Assembly (NCBI RefSeq): GCF_900109115.1
Contig: NZ_FNYV01000003.1
Span: 338,843 to 402,842 of the forward strand
Direction of reading: 5' to 3'
DNA: 64,000 bases
DNA from: Micromonospora phaseoli
GTDB lineage: Bacteria > Actinomycetota > Actinomycetes > Mycobacteriales > Micromonosporaceae
Each line of letters starts with the position of its first letter. The stretch's first letter is position 1. The notes under the pieces are model-generated. The model saw only the letters and a list, made by a program, of their open reading frames with translations, was not told the origin of the DNA and made no database searches. The position numbers were made by a program, and so were the translations under genes. Shown piece by piece: positions 24,965 to 34,994 of this stretch.

Positions 24965-25903
24965 ATGTTCCGCTTCATCGTGCGGCGTCTGCTCCAGATG
25001 GTCCTGGCCTTCTTCGGGACCACGCTGATCGTCTACGCCCTGATGTTCGCCGGCCAGGGCGACCCGATCCAGGCCCTCGCGGGTGAGCGTCCGGTCACCG
25101 CCGCACAGCGGGCGTACCTCACCGAGAAGTACCACCTCGACGCCACCGGGGTCGGCGGCTTCTTCTACCGGTACTTCGACTACATCTCCAACCTGCTCCG
25201 AGGCGACCTGGGTGAGTCGCTCACCGGGCGTTCGATCGGCGACATCCTCGCCGCCGCCTGGCCCGTCACGATCAAGCTGGCGCTGATCGCCATCGCGGTC
25301 GCCGTCATCTTCGGTGTCACCGCCGGTGTGCTCGCCGGCATCCGGCGGGGCAGCATCTTCGACAACGCCACCCTGCTACTGACCCTGCTGGTGCTCGGTA
25401 TCCCGACCATCGTGCTCGCCCCCCTCGCGCAGTACTTCCTCGGCGTCAAGTGGCAGGTCTTCCCGCCCACCGCCGGCGCGGACCCCGGCTTCGGGGCGCT
25501 GCTGCTGCCGGGCATCGTGCTCGGCTCGCTCTCCCTGGCCACCGCGCTGCGGCTGACCCGCACCTCGGTGGCCGAGAACCTGCGCGCCGACTACGTGCGT
25601 ACCGCCCGGTCGAAGGGCTTGCCGAGCCGCCGGGTGGTCAGCGTGCACGTACTGCGCAACTCGCTCATCCCGGTGATCACCTTCCTCGGCGTCGAGGTGG
25701 GCAACCTGATGAGCGGGGCGATCATCACCGAGGGCGTGTTCAACATCCCCGGCGTCGGCTTCAACCTCTTCCGCGGCATCCGCACCGAGGACGGCCCACT
25801 GGTGGTGGGCATCGTCAGCGTGCTCGTCGTGGTGTACCTCGTCGCCAACCTGGTGGTCGACATCCTGTACGCCGTACTCGACCCGAGGATCCGCTATGAG
25901 TGA
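24965..25903 (+). CDS. Peptide ABC importer permease, DppB/OppB type, operon 1
   Basis: A 312-residue inner-membrane protein with about six membrane segments. The N-terminus MFRFIVRRLLQMVLAFFGTT is typical of DppB/OppB proteins, and the EAA loop that docks the ATPase lies near RTARSKGLPSRRVVSVHVLRNSLIP. The C-terminal VDILYAVLDPRIRYE is also family-typical. It forms a heterodimeric channel with the DppC-type protein. After it comes a micro-ORF spacer rather than a direct overlap. Confidence 0.93.
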   Translation: MFRFIVRRLLQMVLAFFGTTLIVYALMFAGQGDPIQALAGERPVTAAQRAYLTEKYHLDATGVGGFFYRYFDYISNLLRGDLGESLTGRSIGDILAAAWPVTIKLALIAIAVAVIFGVTAGVLAGIRRGSIFDNATLLLTLLVLGIPTIVLAPLAQYFLGVKWQVFPPTAGADPGFGALLLPGIVLGSLSLATALRLTRTSVAENLRADYVRTARSKGLPSRRVVSVHVLRNSLIPVITFLGVEVGNLMSGAIITEGVFNIPGVGFNLFRGIRTEDGPLVVGIVSVLVVVYLVANLVVDILYAVLDPRIRYE

Positions 25904-26005
25904 GCACAGCGAGGTGGCGGAATGAGCGAGCGTAGCGAGCGAATCATCCGGCTCAGTGCGAATGTGCCTCGTGACGGCAGGCAGCGAAGCGGAGCGGCGT
26001 CATGA
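25896..26005 (+). other. Micro-ORF spacer between permease genes, operon 1
   Basis: ATG 25896 (out of frame, inside the end of the permease gene) opens a 9-codon ORF whose stop overlaps ATG 25922. That ATG opens a 27-codon ORF (MSERSERIIR at its start) ending with TGA 26003-26005, which overlaps the next permease's ATG at 26002 (ATGA). The 84 bp element resembles 47420-47503 closely and 48444-48530 at its two ends. Whether it is translated is unknown; conservation looks nucleotide-level. Confidence 0.6.
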
Positions 26006-26958
26006 GCGACTTCGAGACGGTGGCGGCCAGCGAGAACCAGGCCGCCCGGCGGGGTCCCTCCGGTGAACCGGGCACGCCGAACCAGGTGGGTCAGCCCCGC
26101 AAACCACGCAGCCTGACCGGCGACGCCTGGCGCGACCTGCGCCGCAAGCCGATCTTCTGGATCAGCCTGATCCTGGTGCTGCTGGTGACCGCGATGGCCG
26201 CCGTGCCGGGCCTGTTCACCAGCAACAACCCGACCGACTGCGCGCTGTCCCGACAGCACGCCGCGCCGTCCGGCGGGGCCATCTTCGGGTACGACTTCCA
26301 GGGCTGCGACACGTACGCCCGAGCGGTCTACGGCGCTCGCGCCTCGCTGCTGGTGGGCGCCCTCTCCGCGCTGCTCACCGGCGCGATCGCGTTGCTCGTG
26401 GGGATGCTCGCCGGCTACTTCGGCGGCTGGGTCGACGCGGTGCTGTCCCGGGTCATCGACGTCGTGCTCGGCATCCCACTGCTGCTGGCCGCGATCGTCC
26501 TGCTCAAGCGGGTCGGCAGCGACAGCGCCACGGTCCGCGTCGGCGCCGTCATCTTCGTGCTCGCGGTGCTCGGCTGGACGACGGCCGCCCGGGTGGTCCG
26601 CTCCTCGGTGATCACCGCCCGCGAGCAGGACTACGTGGCCGCGGCCCGGATGCTGGGTGCCGGCGACGGGCGCATCATGTGGCGGCACATCCTGCCGAAC
26701 GCGCTGGCCCCGGCGATCGTCGTGCTGACCATCGCGCTCGGCTCGTTCATCGCCGCCGAGGCGACACTGTCGTTCCTCGGTATCGGCCTGCAGGAGCCGA
26801 CCATCTCGTGGGGCATCGACATCAACAACGGTCGGGTGCACATGCGCGAGTCGGCGACCCCGTTGGTGGTGCCGTCGGCGTTCCTGGCGCTGACCGTGCT
26901 GGCCTTCATCATGCTCGGCGACGCGATCCGCGACGCCTTCGACCCGAAGCTCCGGTGA
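26002..26958 (+). CDS. Peptide ABC importer permease, DppC/OppC type, operon 1
   Basis: A 318-residue membrane protein. A polar N-terminal stretch of about 45 residues precedes six membrane segments. The family features are GYDFQGCDTYARAVYGARASLLVG in the first periplasmic loop and the EAA loop ARMLGAGDGRIMWRHILPNALAP. The C-terminus DAIRDAFDPKLR is typical. The ATG overlaps the stop of the preceding micro-ORF. It pairs with the DppB-type permease. Confidence 0.93.
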   Translation: MSDFETVAASENQAARRGPSGEPGTPNQVGQPRKPRSLTGDAWRDLRRKPIFWISLILVLLVTAMAAVPGLFTSNNPTDCALSRQHAAPSGGAIFGYDFQGCDTYARAVYGARASLLVGALSALLTGAIALLVGMLAGYFGGWVDAVLSRVIDVVLGIPLLLAAIVLLKRVGSDSATVRVGAVIFVLAVLGWTTAARVVRSSVITAREQDYVAAARMLGAGDGRIMWRHILPNALAPAIVVLTIALGSFIAAEATLSFLGIGLQEPTISWGIDINNGRVHMRESATPLVVPSAFLALTVLAFIMLGDAIRDAFDPKLR

Positions 26959-26965
26959 GCCACCT

Positions 26966-27986
<1,021 letters not shown>

Positions 27987-28003
<17 letters not shown>

Positions 28004-29015
28004 CCCCACCAAGGTGCGCGGCGAGACGATCCTCGACGTCAACCACCTGGTCAAGCACTTCCCGATCACCCAGGGTGTGCTGTTCCAGAAGAAGGTCGGC
28101 GCGGTCAAGGCCGTCGACGGGGTCAGCTTCGAGCTGCGCCGGGGCGAGACGCTGGGCATCGTCGGCGAGTCGGGCTGCGGGAAGTCCACCCTCGCCCGAC
28201 TGCTGATGCGGCTGGAGAAGCCCACCGCCGGGCGGGCCACCCTGGCCGGGCGGGACCTGTTCGCCGCCTCCGGCGGCGAACTACGTCGGATCCGGCGCAA
28301 CATGCAGATGGTGATGCAGGATCCGTACACCTCGTTGAACCCGCGAATGACCGTCGGCGACATCATCGGCGAACCGTTCGAGATCCATCCCGAGGCGGCA
28401 CCGAAGGGCAGCCGCCAGCGCCAGGTCCAGGAGCTGCTCGACGTCGTCGGACTGAACCCGGAGCACATCAACCGCTACCCGCACCAGTTCTCCGGCGGCC
28501 AGCGGCAGCGCATCGGCATCGCCCGGGCGCTGGCACTGCGGCCCGAGGTGATCGTCTGCGACGAGCCGGTCTCCGCGCTCGACGTCTCCATCCAGGCCCA
28601 GGTGATCAACCTGCTGGAGCAGCTTCAGGAGGAGTTCGGCCTCTCGTACATCTTCATCGCCCACGACCTGTCGGTGGTCCGGCACATCGCCGACCGGGTC
28701 GCGGTCATGTACCTGGGCCGGATCGTGGAGATCGGCACCGAGGACCAGATCTACGAGCGGGCCACCCACCCGTACACCCAGGCGCTGCTCTCGGCGGCGC
28801 CGGTGCCGGACCCGGAGGCCCGGGGACATCGCAGCGTCATCCGGCTCAGCGGCGACGTGCCGAGCCCGGCGGACCCGCCGAGCGGCTGCCACTTCCGGAC
28901 CAGGTGCTGGAAGGCCCAGGAGATCTGCGCCACCCAGGACCCGCAGGCCGTACTACGCGCCGCCGACCCGCACCCGTCGGCCTGCCACTTCGCCGAGCTA
29001 CTCCCGGGACGCTGA
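27987..29015 (+). CDS. Peptide ABC importer ATPase, DppF/OppF type, operon 1
   Basis: A 342-residue second ATPase of the importer. ATG 27987 is preferred to the GTG just before it because AGGAGG ends six bases upstream. Motifs: Walker [10 protein letters not shown], signature FSGGQRQRI, Walker B VIVCDEPVSALDVS, H-loop AHDLSVV, and the C-terminal Cys-containing extension (CHFRTRCWKAQEIC). DppD- and DppF-type ATPases form a heterodimer. It ends operon 1. Confidence 0.94.
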
Positions 29016-29118
29016 GAACGGATTTCCTCCTCAGTGGACTCTGCCGCACCGATTTCTGCATAGAAGAAGCACCCGATGACGGATGTCGTGCCCCTGCCCA
29101 CTCACTAGGGTCAGTGCC

Positions 29119-31488
29119 GTGACGCAGGTGGCGCTACGGCCAACGACGGGCCCCACGGTCGGGGTCGCCGCGACGAACAGCCGGATCACCGTACGGTATG
29201 TGCAGGCCACCGTCGCGGTCGCCGCCCTCGGCACCGCCTGGTGCGTCGCGAACTTCACGGTCGGCGCCGGCACCGAGGCGCTCGCGTACACCTTCGTTCC
29301 CGTCGGTGGGGTCCTCGCCGCCGGGTCCGTCGTACACCTGCTCCGCCGCGCCGACCTCGACCCGGTCACCCGACGCTTCTGGCGTGCGCTCCTCGTCGCG
29401 GCGGTCACCATCACGATCGGGTACGGCTGGCTGGCGCTGGACATGCTGACGCACGCCGCCGAGGCCCGTACGCGAAGCATGCCGTTGCCGGCCGCGGCCT
29501 GCGTGGCGATCGGATTCGTCGTCGCCATCTGGGCGGTGGCCCGGGTGCCCGTCGTCGCGGCCGGCGGTGTCGAGCGGTGGCGCCTCCTGCTCGACCGCAT
29601 GATCGCGTTCCTCGGCTGCGCGGCCCTGCTCTGCTACGTCGGGCTGGCCCCGATGCTGACCGCCGACGAGCCGTGGAGCCCGCAGGCGATGGCGCTGGTC
29701 GGGCTCGCGTTCCTGGTCGCGGTCGGCGCCGCGACCAAGGTGTCCTTCATCGCTGGTGGCCCGGTGGATCGCGTCGCCCTACGATTCGTCGCGGCCAGCG
29801 GCGGCGTCACCGCCGGCATCGTCGCCGTGCTCGCGGTCCGGTACGGGTACGTCGCCGCCATCCCGTCCCAGGCGATCGTGATGCCGCTGACCCCGGTGTT
29901 CTGCACCCTCGGCGTCACGGCGCAGTGGCGGGCCGGACTCGGTATCCGGCGCGATCAGGCCCGCAACGGCATGCTCCTGCCGTACCTGGCCGTGGTGGCG
30001 GTCGACGTGCCGCTGCTCGCGGTCGCGTTCGGCGCCCCCCTGACCTGGCCGGTCCGGGTGGTCCTGATCGCCGCCGTGGTGGTGACCGCGCTGGTCAGCG
30101 CCCGGCAGTTCATCGCCTACCGGGAGAACGCCCGGCTGCTGCGGGAAACCCGTCTCCAGGAGGAGCGCCTCCAGTACGAGGTCAGCCACGACGGCCTCAC
30201 CGGGCTGGCCAACCGGGTGCTCTTCCGGGACCGGCTCGCGTCCGCGCTCACCGCGACGACACCCGCGTCGGTGCTCCTGGTCGACCTGGACGACTTCAAG
30301 ACCGTCAACGACCTGCTCGGGCACGGCGTCGGTGACCGGCTGCTCGTCTCGGTCGCCCAACTGCTGCGCGCCGAGGTCGGCGACGACGGCCTGCCGGTAC
30401 GGGTCGCCGGTGACGAGTTCGCCGTCCTGCTCACCGGCGCGGACGCCGACCCCGAGGAGCTGGCCGGCCGGCTGCTGGCCGCGCTCGACCACCCGATCAG
30501 CCAGCACCGCCTGCTGGTGCAGGCCAGCATCGGCATCGCCGACGCCGCGCCCGGGGCCACCGTCGACTCGGTGCTGCGGGACGCCGACGTCGCCATGTAC
30601 ACGGCCAAACAGCGCGGAAAGGCGAGCTTCGTACGCTACGTGGACGGCATGGGTGAGCCGGTGCTGGCACACATGCAGCTCGGCGGCGAGCTGCGGCGGG
30701 CCCTGGACCACAACGAACTGCGGGTCGTCTACCAGCCGATCCTGCGGCTCGACGACAACCGGTTGGTCGGGGTCGAGGCGCTGGTCCGTTGGCACCACCC
30801 GACCCGCGGCGTCGTCGGCCCGGCCGAGTTCATCCCGGCCGCCGAGCGGACCGGTCTGATCGTGCCGCTGGGCCGGTTCGTGCTGCGCGAGACGTGCCGC
30901 CAGGCGGCGGCGTGGTCACGGGAGTTCGGGCCGGACGCACTCCGGGAGGTGGGACTGAACGTCTCCGCGCGGCAACTGCACGACCCCGACTTCGTCTCCG
31001 ACGTGACGGCCGCGCTCGCCGAGAGCGGGCTTGGCTGCGAGCGGCTGGTGCTGGAGGTGACCGAGTCCGCGGTACTACGCGGCCAGCAGGTCTCGCGGAC
31101 CCTCTTCGAACTCGACCGGATGGGGATCCGCCTCTCGCTGGACGACTTCGGCACCGGCGAATCGTCGCTGAGCCTGCTGCGGGCCTTCCCCGCCGCGATC
31201 GTGAAGCTCGACAAGTCCTTCGTCGACGGAATCGAGATCGACGACGGCCAGGCTGCGGCGGCCGACGCCCGGCAGGCGGTGGCCCGCGCGGTGATCCAAC
31301 TCGCCGACGCGCTCGGCCTGGAGACCGTCGCCGAAGGCGTCGAGAGCGCCGAGCAGGTCGCCGTGCTCCGCGACCTCGGCTACACCCGTGGCCAGGGCTA
31401 TCACCTGGCCCGGCCGATGACCGCCGAAGGCATCTCCTGCCTGCTGGCCCGCCAGCGGACCGTGGCAACCGTCCCACCGGCGACCTGA
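29119..31488 (+). CDS. Membrane-bound GGDEF-EAL cyclic-di-GMP protein
   Basis: A 789-residue protein if started at GTG 29119, which has AGGG eight bases upstream; ATG 29083 would add 12 residues. The first 330 residues contain about eight or nine hydrophobic segments forming an undefined membrane sensor. A GGDEF domain follows with the signature as AGDEF (430-434) and an EAL domain with EAL at 553-555, DDFGTG and the late VAEGVES. AGDEF occurs in some active cyclases. The EAL residues look complete, so phosphodiesterase activity is likely; cyclase activity is less certain. Such proteins in actinomycetes affect development and secondary metabolism. It is monocistronic and convergent with purNH. 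Confidence 0.9.
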   Translation: MTQVALRPTTGPTVGVAATNSRITVRYVQATVAVAALGTAWCVANFTVGAGTEALAYTFVPVGGVLAAGSVVHLLRRADLDPVTRRFWRALLVAAVTITIGYGWLALDMLTHAAEARTRSMPLPAAACVAIGFVVAIWAVARVPVVAAGGVERWRLLLDRMIAFLGCAALLCYVGLAPMLTADEPWSPQAMALVGLAFLVAVGAATKVSFIAGGPVDRVALRFVAASGGVTAGIVAVLAVRYGYVAAIPSQAIVMPLTPVFCTLGVTAQWRAGLGIRRDQARNGMLLPYLAVVAVDVPLLAVAFGAPLTWPVRVVLIAAVVVTALVSARQFIAYRENARLLRETRLQEERLQYEVSHDGLTGLANRVLFRDRLASALTATTPASVLLVDLDDFKTVNDLLGHGVGDRLLVSVAQLLRAEVGDDGLPVRVAGDEFAVLLTGADADPEELAGRLLAALDHPISQHRLLVQASIGIADAAPGATVDSVLRDADVAMYTAKQRGKASFVRYVDGMGEPVLAHMQLGGELRRALDHNELRVVYQPILRLDDNRLVGVEALVRWHHPTRGVVGPAEFIPAAERTGLIVPLGRFVLRETCRQAAAWSREFGPDALREVGLNVSARQLHDPDFVSDVTAALAESGLGCERLVLEVTESAVLRGQQVSRTLFELDRMGIRLSLDDFGTGESSLSLLRAFPAAIVKLDKSFVDGIEIDDGQAAAADARQAVARAVIQLADALGLETVAEGVESAEQVAVLRDLGYTRGQGYHLARPMTAEGISCLLARQRTVATVPPAT

Positions 31489-31513
31489 ACGGGAAGCCGC
31501 CGGCGATACCGCA

Positions 31514-33700
31514 CTAGTGGAAGAAGTGGCGAGTGCCGGTGAGGTACATGGTGACCCCGGCCTGCTTGCAGGCGGCGATCACCTCCTCGTCGCGGATCGA
31601 GCCGCCGGGCTGCACGATCGCCCGGATCCCCGCGTCGAGGAGGATCTGCGGGCCGTCGGCGAACGGGAAGAACGCGTCCGAGGCGGCGACCGCGCCGCGC
31701 GCCCGGTCGGCGCCCGCGCGGCTGACCGCCAGCCGGGCCGAGTCGACCCGGTTGACCTGCCCCATCCCGACCCCGACGGTCGCACCGTCGTGGGCCAGCA
31801 GGATCGCGTTGCTCTTCACCGCGCGCACCGCCCGCCAGGCGAAGACCAGGTCGGCGAAGGTCTCGGCGTCGGCGGCCTCGCCGGTGGTCAGCCGCCAACT
31901 GGCTGGATCGTCGCCCTCGGCGTCGATCGCGTCGCGCAACTGCACCAGTACGCCGCCGGTGATCTGCCGCCACTCGGCCGGCCGCGGGCGGAACTCCGGC
32001 GCGCGCAGCAGCCGGATGTTCTTCTTGGCCTGGAGCACCTCGGCGGCCCCCGGCTCGTACCCGGGCGCCACCACGACCTCGGTGAAGATCTCGGCGATCT
32101 GCCCGGCCAGCTCGACCGAGACCGGCCGGTTCACCGCGATGACCCCACCGAAGGCGGAGACCGGATCGCAGGCGTGCGCCTTACGGTGCGCCTGCGCCAC
32201 GTCCGCGCCGACCGCGATACCGCACGGGTTGGCGTGCTTGATGATGGCCACCGCCGGCCGGTCGGCGAAGTCGTTGGCGGCCCGCCAGGCGGCGTCCGCG
32301 TCGACGTAGTTGTTGTAGGACATCTCCTTGCCGTGCAGCTGCTCCGCCTGGGCCAGCCCGGCGTGGCCGGCCGGGTCGGCGTAGAGGGCGGCGGCCTGGT
32401 GCGGGTTCTCGCCGTAGCGCAGCACCGCCTGGCGACGCAGCGCCAGCCCGGCGAAGTCGGGCCAGCCGTCGGCCGGCGGAGCGAGGCTGGCGGCGAACCA
32501 CTCGGCGACCGCCACGTCGTACTCGGCGATGTCGGCGAAGGCACGGGCGGCCAGCGCCTGACGCTGGGCCAGGGTGAAGCCGCCGGCGTCGAGCGCGGCC
32601 AGCAGCACCGGGTACGCCGCCGGGTCGGTCACCACCGCCACCGAGGCGTGGTTCTTGGCCGCGGCCCGCACCATCGCCGGCCCACCGATGTCGATCTGTT
32701 CCACGCACTCGTCCTGGCTGGCGCCGGAGGCGACGGTGGCCTGGAACGGGTACAGGTTGGACACCAGCAGGTCGACCCCGGTGATGCCGTGCTCGTTCAG
32801 CTGGGCGGCGTGCTCGTCCTTGCGCAGGTCGGCGAGGAGCCCACCGTGGATCTTGGGGTGCAGGGTCTTCACCCGGCCGTCGAGGATCTCCGGGAAGCCC
32901 GTCACCTGCTCGACGGCGGTCACCGGCACGCCCGCACCGGCGATCGTCGACGCGGTGCTGCCGGTGGAGACGATCTCCACACCGGCGGCGTGCAGCGCGC
33001 GAGCGAGTTCGGCCAGGCCGGTCTTGTCGTAGACGCTGACCAGCGCCCGCCGGATCGGGCGGCGTCCGTCCTGCATGGAACTCACTCCAACCGTGACCTT
33101 TCTACCGGTGATCGTCCAACCTTCACGGACCAGTCGACCCACCTGCTCGACGAGCTGCTGCCGCTCGGCTTCCTTGATTCGCTCGGTGAGCGTGTCGACG
33201 TCGTCGTCGGCGTGCACGGGTACCGCCACCTGCGCGACGATCGGCCCGGTGTCCATGCCGGCGTCGACGAAGAAGAGGGTCGCGCCGGTCACCTTCACCC
33301 CGTAGTCGAGGGCGTCGCGCGGGCCGTGGATGCCGGGGAAGGCCGGCAGCAGCGTGTTGTGCGTGTTGAGGTAGCGGTCGCCGAAGGCGGCGAGGAACCG
33401 CGCGCCGACCAGCTTCAGGAACCCGGCGGAGATGACCAGGTCCGGCTGGTGTTCGGCGACCCGAGCGGTGAGCGCAGCGTCCCACCGCGCCCGGTCGGGG
33501 TGATCCTGGACCCGCTCGACGAAGGTCGGCACACCCGCGGCAGCGGCCCGGTCCAGGCCGACGATCCCGTCCCGGTCCGCGCCGACCGCGACCACCCGTG
33601 CGCCGTACGCGGGGTCGGCGGTCGCGTCCAGCAGGGCCTGCAGGTTGCTCCCGGAGCCGGAGACGAGGACGACGATGCGGGCGGGCTCGGTCACCGGCAC
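31514..33700 (-). CDS. purH: Fused PurN-PurH: GAR formyltransferase and AICAR transformylase/IMP cyclohydrolase
   Basis: One uninterrupted frame of 728 residues covers two purine enzymes. Residues 1-208 are PurN, with Asn112, His114 and Asp150 in the positions of the E. coli catalytic triad ([22 protein letters not shown]). Residues 209-728 form a normal-length PurH, with an MGS-like cyclohydrolase domain and the transformylase motif IIKHANPCG. Both use 10-formyl-THF and act at steps 3, 9 and 10 of IMP synthesis. The genes are usually adjacent but separate. Met209 (33076) is preceded by GGAGTGA and a 5-base spacer, so a separate PurH could also be made by internal initiation. A one-base difference in this region would place a TGA at the junction, so the frame should be checked against related genomes. 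Start GTG 33700. Confidence 0.88.
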   Translation of the reverse strand: MPVTEPARIVVLVSGSGSNLQALLDATADPAYGARVVAVGADRDGIVGLDRAAAAGVPTFVERVQDHPDRARWDAALTARVAEHQPDLVISAGFLKLVGARFLAAFGDRYLNTHNTLLPAFPGIHGPRDALDYGVKVTGATLFFVDAGMDTGPIVAQVAVPVHADDDVDTLTERIKEAERQQLVEQVGRLVREGWTITGRKVTVGVSSMQDGRRPIRRALVSVYDKTGLAELARALHAAGVEIVSTGSTASTIAGAGVPVTAVEQVTGFPEILDGRVKTLHPKIHGGLLADLRKDEHAAQLNEHGITGVDLLVSNLYPFQATVASGASQDECVEQIDIGGPAMVRAAAKNHASVAVVTDPAAYPVLLAALDAGGFTLAQRQALAARAFADIAEYDVAVAEWFAASLAPPADGWPDFAGLALRRQAVLRYGENPHQAAALYADPAGHAGLAQAEQLHGKEMSYNNYVDADAAWRAANDFADRPAVAIIKHANPCGIAVGADVAQAHRKAHACDPVSAFGGVIAVNRPVSVELAGQIAEIFTEVVVAPGYEPGAAEVLQAKKNIRLLRAPEFRPRPAEWRQITGGVLVQLRDAIDAEGDDPASWRLTTGEAADAETFADLVFAWRAVRAVKSNAILLAHDGATVGVGMGQVNRVDSARLAVSRAGADRARGAVAASDAFFPFADGPQILLDAGIRAIVQPGGSIRDEEVIAACKQAGVTMYLTGTRHFFH

Positions 33701-33854
33701 ACCCTATCCGGCCGCTGACCGGCGCCCAGCCGCTGGGCGGCACGCCGCTCGAGGCCAGCCTCACTGGCGCCGACCGGGTACGCTGCCGGTCGCTTGGGAC
33801 CGGCGCATGCCCGGCCCGCACCCGTCAGCGAACATACGTGAGGAGCACGTCATC

Positions 33855-34154
33855 ATGCAGCCCGGATACCCGTCCCAGCCGCCCCAGCCCGTCGACAACA
33901 ACATGACAATGTCGATCGTCGCGATCTTCCTGTTCTGGCCACTGGCGATCCCCGCGATCATCAATGCCTCGAAGGTCAACCCGCTGCTCCAGCAGGGTGA
34001 CCACGCCGGTGCCCAGGCCGCGGCGGCGGAGTCGAAGAAGTGGTCCAAGTGGGCCCTCATCGTCGGCATCGCCTGGATCGCGATCGTCCTGGTGTGCTGC
34101 GTGGGCGGCAGCCTGCTCGGCGCGATGACCGGCAACAACGCCAGCGGTTACTGA
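33855..34154 (+). CDS. Small CD225/dispanin-type membrane protein
   Basis: A 99-residue protein starting at ATG 33855, ten bases after AGGAG. A short Pro/Gln-rich N-terminus is followed by two hydrophobic segments (about 17-36 and 70-93) with a conserved-looking loop ([29 protein letters not shown]). This is the layout of the CD225/dispanin family, related to interferon-induced membrane proteins. Bacterial members have no settled function. The next gene starts 5 bp later and encodes another Pro-rich small membrane protein. Confidence 0.75.
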   Translation: MQPGYPSQPPQPVDNNMTMSIVAIFLFWPLAIPAIINASKVNPLLQQGDHAGAQAAAAESKKWSKWALIVGIAWIAIVLVCCVGGSLLGAMTGNNASGY

Positions 34155-34159
34155 GCCGG

Positions 34160-34918
34160 ATGCAACCCGGTAACCCCGGTCAGGACCCGTACGGCCAGCA
34201 GCCGCCGTACGGGGACCCGACGTCGTCGCCTCCGGACAATCCGTACGCCCCGCCGGGGACGAACCCGTACGCCCCGCCGCCGGCCAACCCGTACGGTCCG
34301 CCGGCCGACCCCTATGCGCCGCCGGCCGATCCGTACGGCCAGCAACCGCCGGACGCTGCGCCGCCGGCCTCTCCGGCGCCCTACGACCCGTACGCTCCGC
34401 CGGCGGGTCAGCCGCCGACCTCCGGCCAGCCCGCATACGGCCAGCCGGGCTACGGCCAGCCGGGCTACGGCCAGCCGGGGTATGGGCAGCCGGGGTATGG
34501 GCAGCCGGGCTACGGCCAGCCGGGGTACGGGCAGCCCGCGTATGGGCAGCCCGCGGCGGGCCAGCCGTACGGCCAGTCCTACCCCGACCCGTACGGCACG
34601 CCGCAGCCGTACGGTGGGGCGCCGATGTACCCGCACGCGGGCTTCACCGGCATGCCGGGACAGCAGAACACCCTCGGCCTGGTGGCGATGATCCTCGGCA
34701 TCGCGTCGATCCCACTGAGCTGCTGCTACCTCGGTATCCCGCTGGGGTTGGCCGCGGTCGTGACCGGCTGGCTGGGCAAGCAGAAGGCCAACCAGGGTCT
34801 GGCCGGCAACTCCGGGCAGGCGCTCGCGGGCATCATCTGTGGCGCGGTCGGCCTGTTGTTCGGCCTGCTCCAGATCGTGCTGCTGGCGGTGAACTTCACC
34901 GTGCCGATGCAGCCCTGA
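34160..34918 (+). CDS. Pro/Gly/Tyr-rich membrane protein with DUF4190-like domain
   Basis: A 252-residue protein starting at ATG 34160, five bases after the CD225 gene. Residues 1-165 are low-complexity PYAPP and GQPGY repeats, and residues 170-250 hold a DUF4190-like module with two membrane segments ([35 protein letters not shown] and [21 protein letters not shown]). The cytoplasmic disordered N-terminus plus small membrane domain is common in actinobacteria, with unknown function. Co-transcription with the CD225 gene is likely. Confidence 0.75.
   Translation: MQPGNPGQDPYGQQPPYGDPTSSPPDNPYAPPGTNPYAPPPANPYGPPADPYAPPADPYGQQPPDAAPPASPAPYDPYAPPAGQPPTSGQPAYGQPGYGQPGYGQPGYGQPGYGQPGYGQPGYGQPAYGQPAAGQPYGQSYPDPYGTPQPYGGAPMYPHAGFTGMPGQQNTLGLVAMILGIASIPLSCCYLGIPLGLAAVVTGWLGKQKANQGLAGNSGQALAGIICGAVGLLFGLLQIVLLAVNFTVPMQP
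34424..34558 (+). repeat. Nine 15 bp tandem repeats encoding GQPGY
   Basis: Units GQPAY, six [10 protein letters not shown] and GQPAA follow each other without interruption. Third positions vary between units (GGCTAC, GGGTAT, GGGTAC), so the array is not brand new. Confidence 0.9.
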
Positions 34919-34930
34919 ACGGGATCAGGT

Positions 34931-34964
34931 CGAGGGGCGCTCCGGTGTACCGGGGCGCCCCTCG
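34931..34964. terminator. Bidirectional terminator hairpin
   Basis: CGAGGGGCG (34931-34939) pairs with CGCCCCTCG (34956-34964), with a further inner CCGGT/ACCGG pairing. It lies between convergent genes ending at 34918 and 34995. Confidence 0.7.
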
Positions 34965-34994
34965 GCGTAGGAACGATGCCGGTAACGGCGGGTC

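Noticed and set aside
31517-33718. A 733-codon open frame on the plus strand opposite purNH
   Set aside because: It mirrors purNH codon by codon, with His/Arg/Gly-rich composition typical of the antisense of high-GC genes. PurN and PurH motifs are unambiguous on the other strand.
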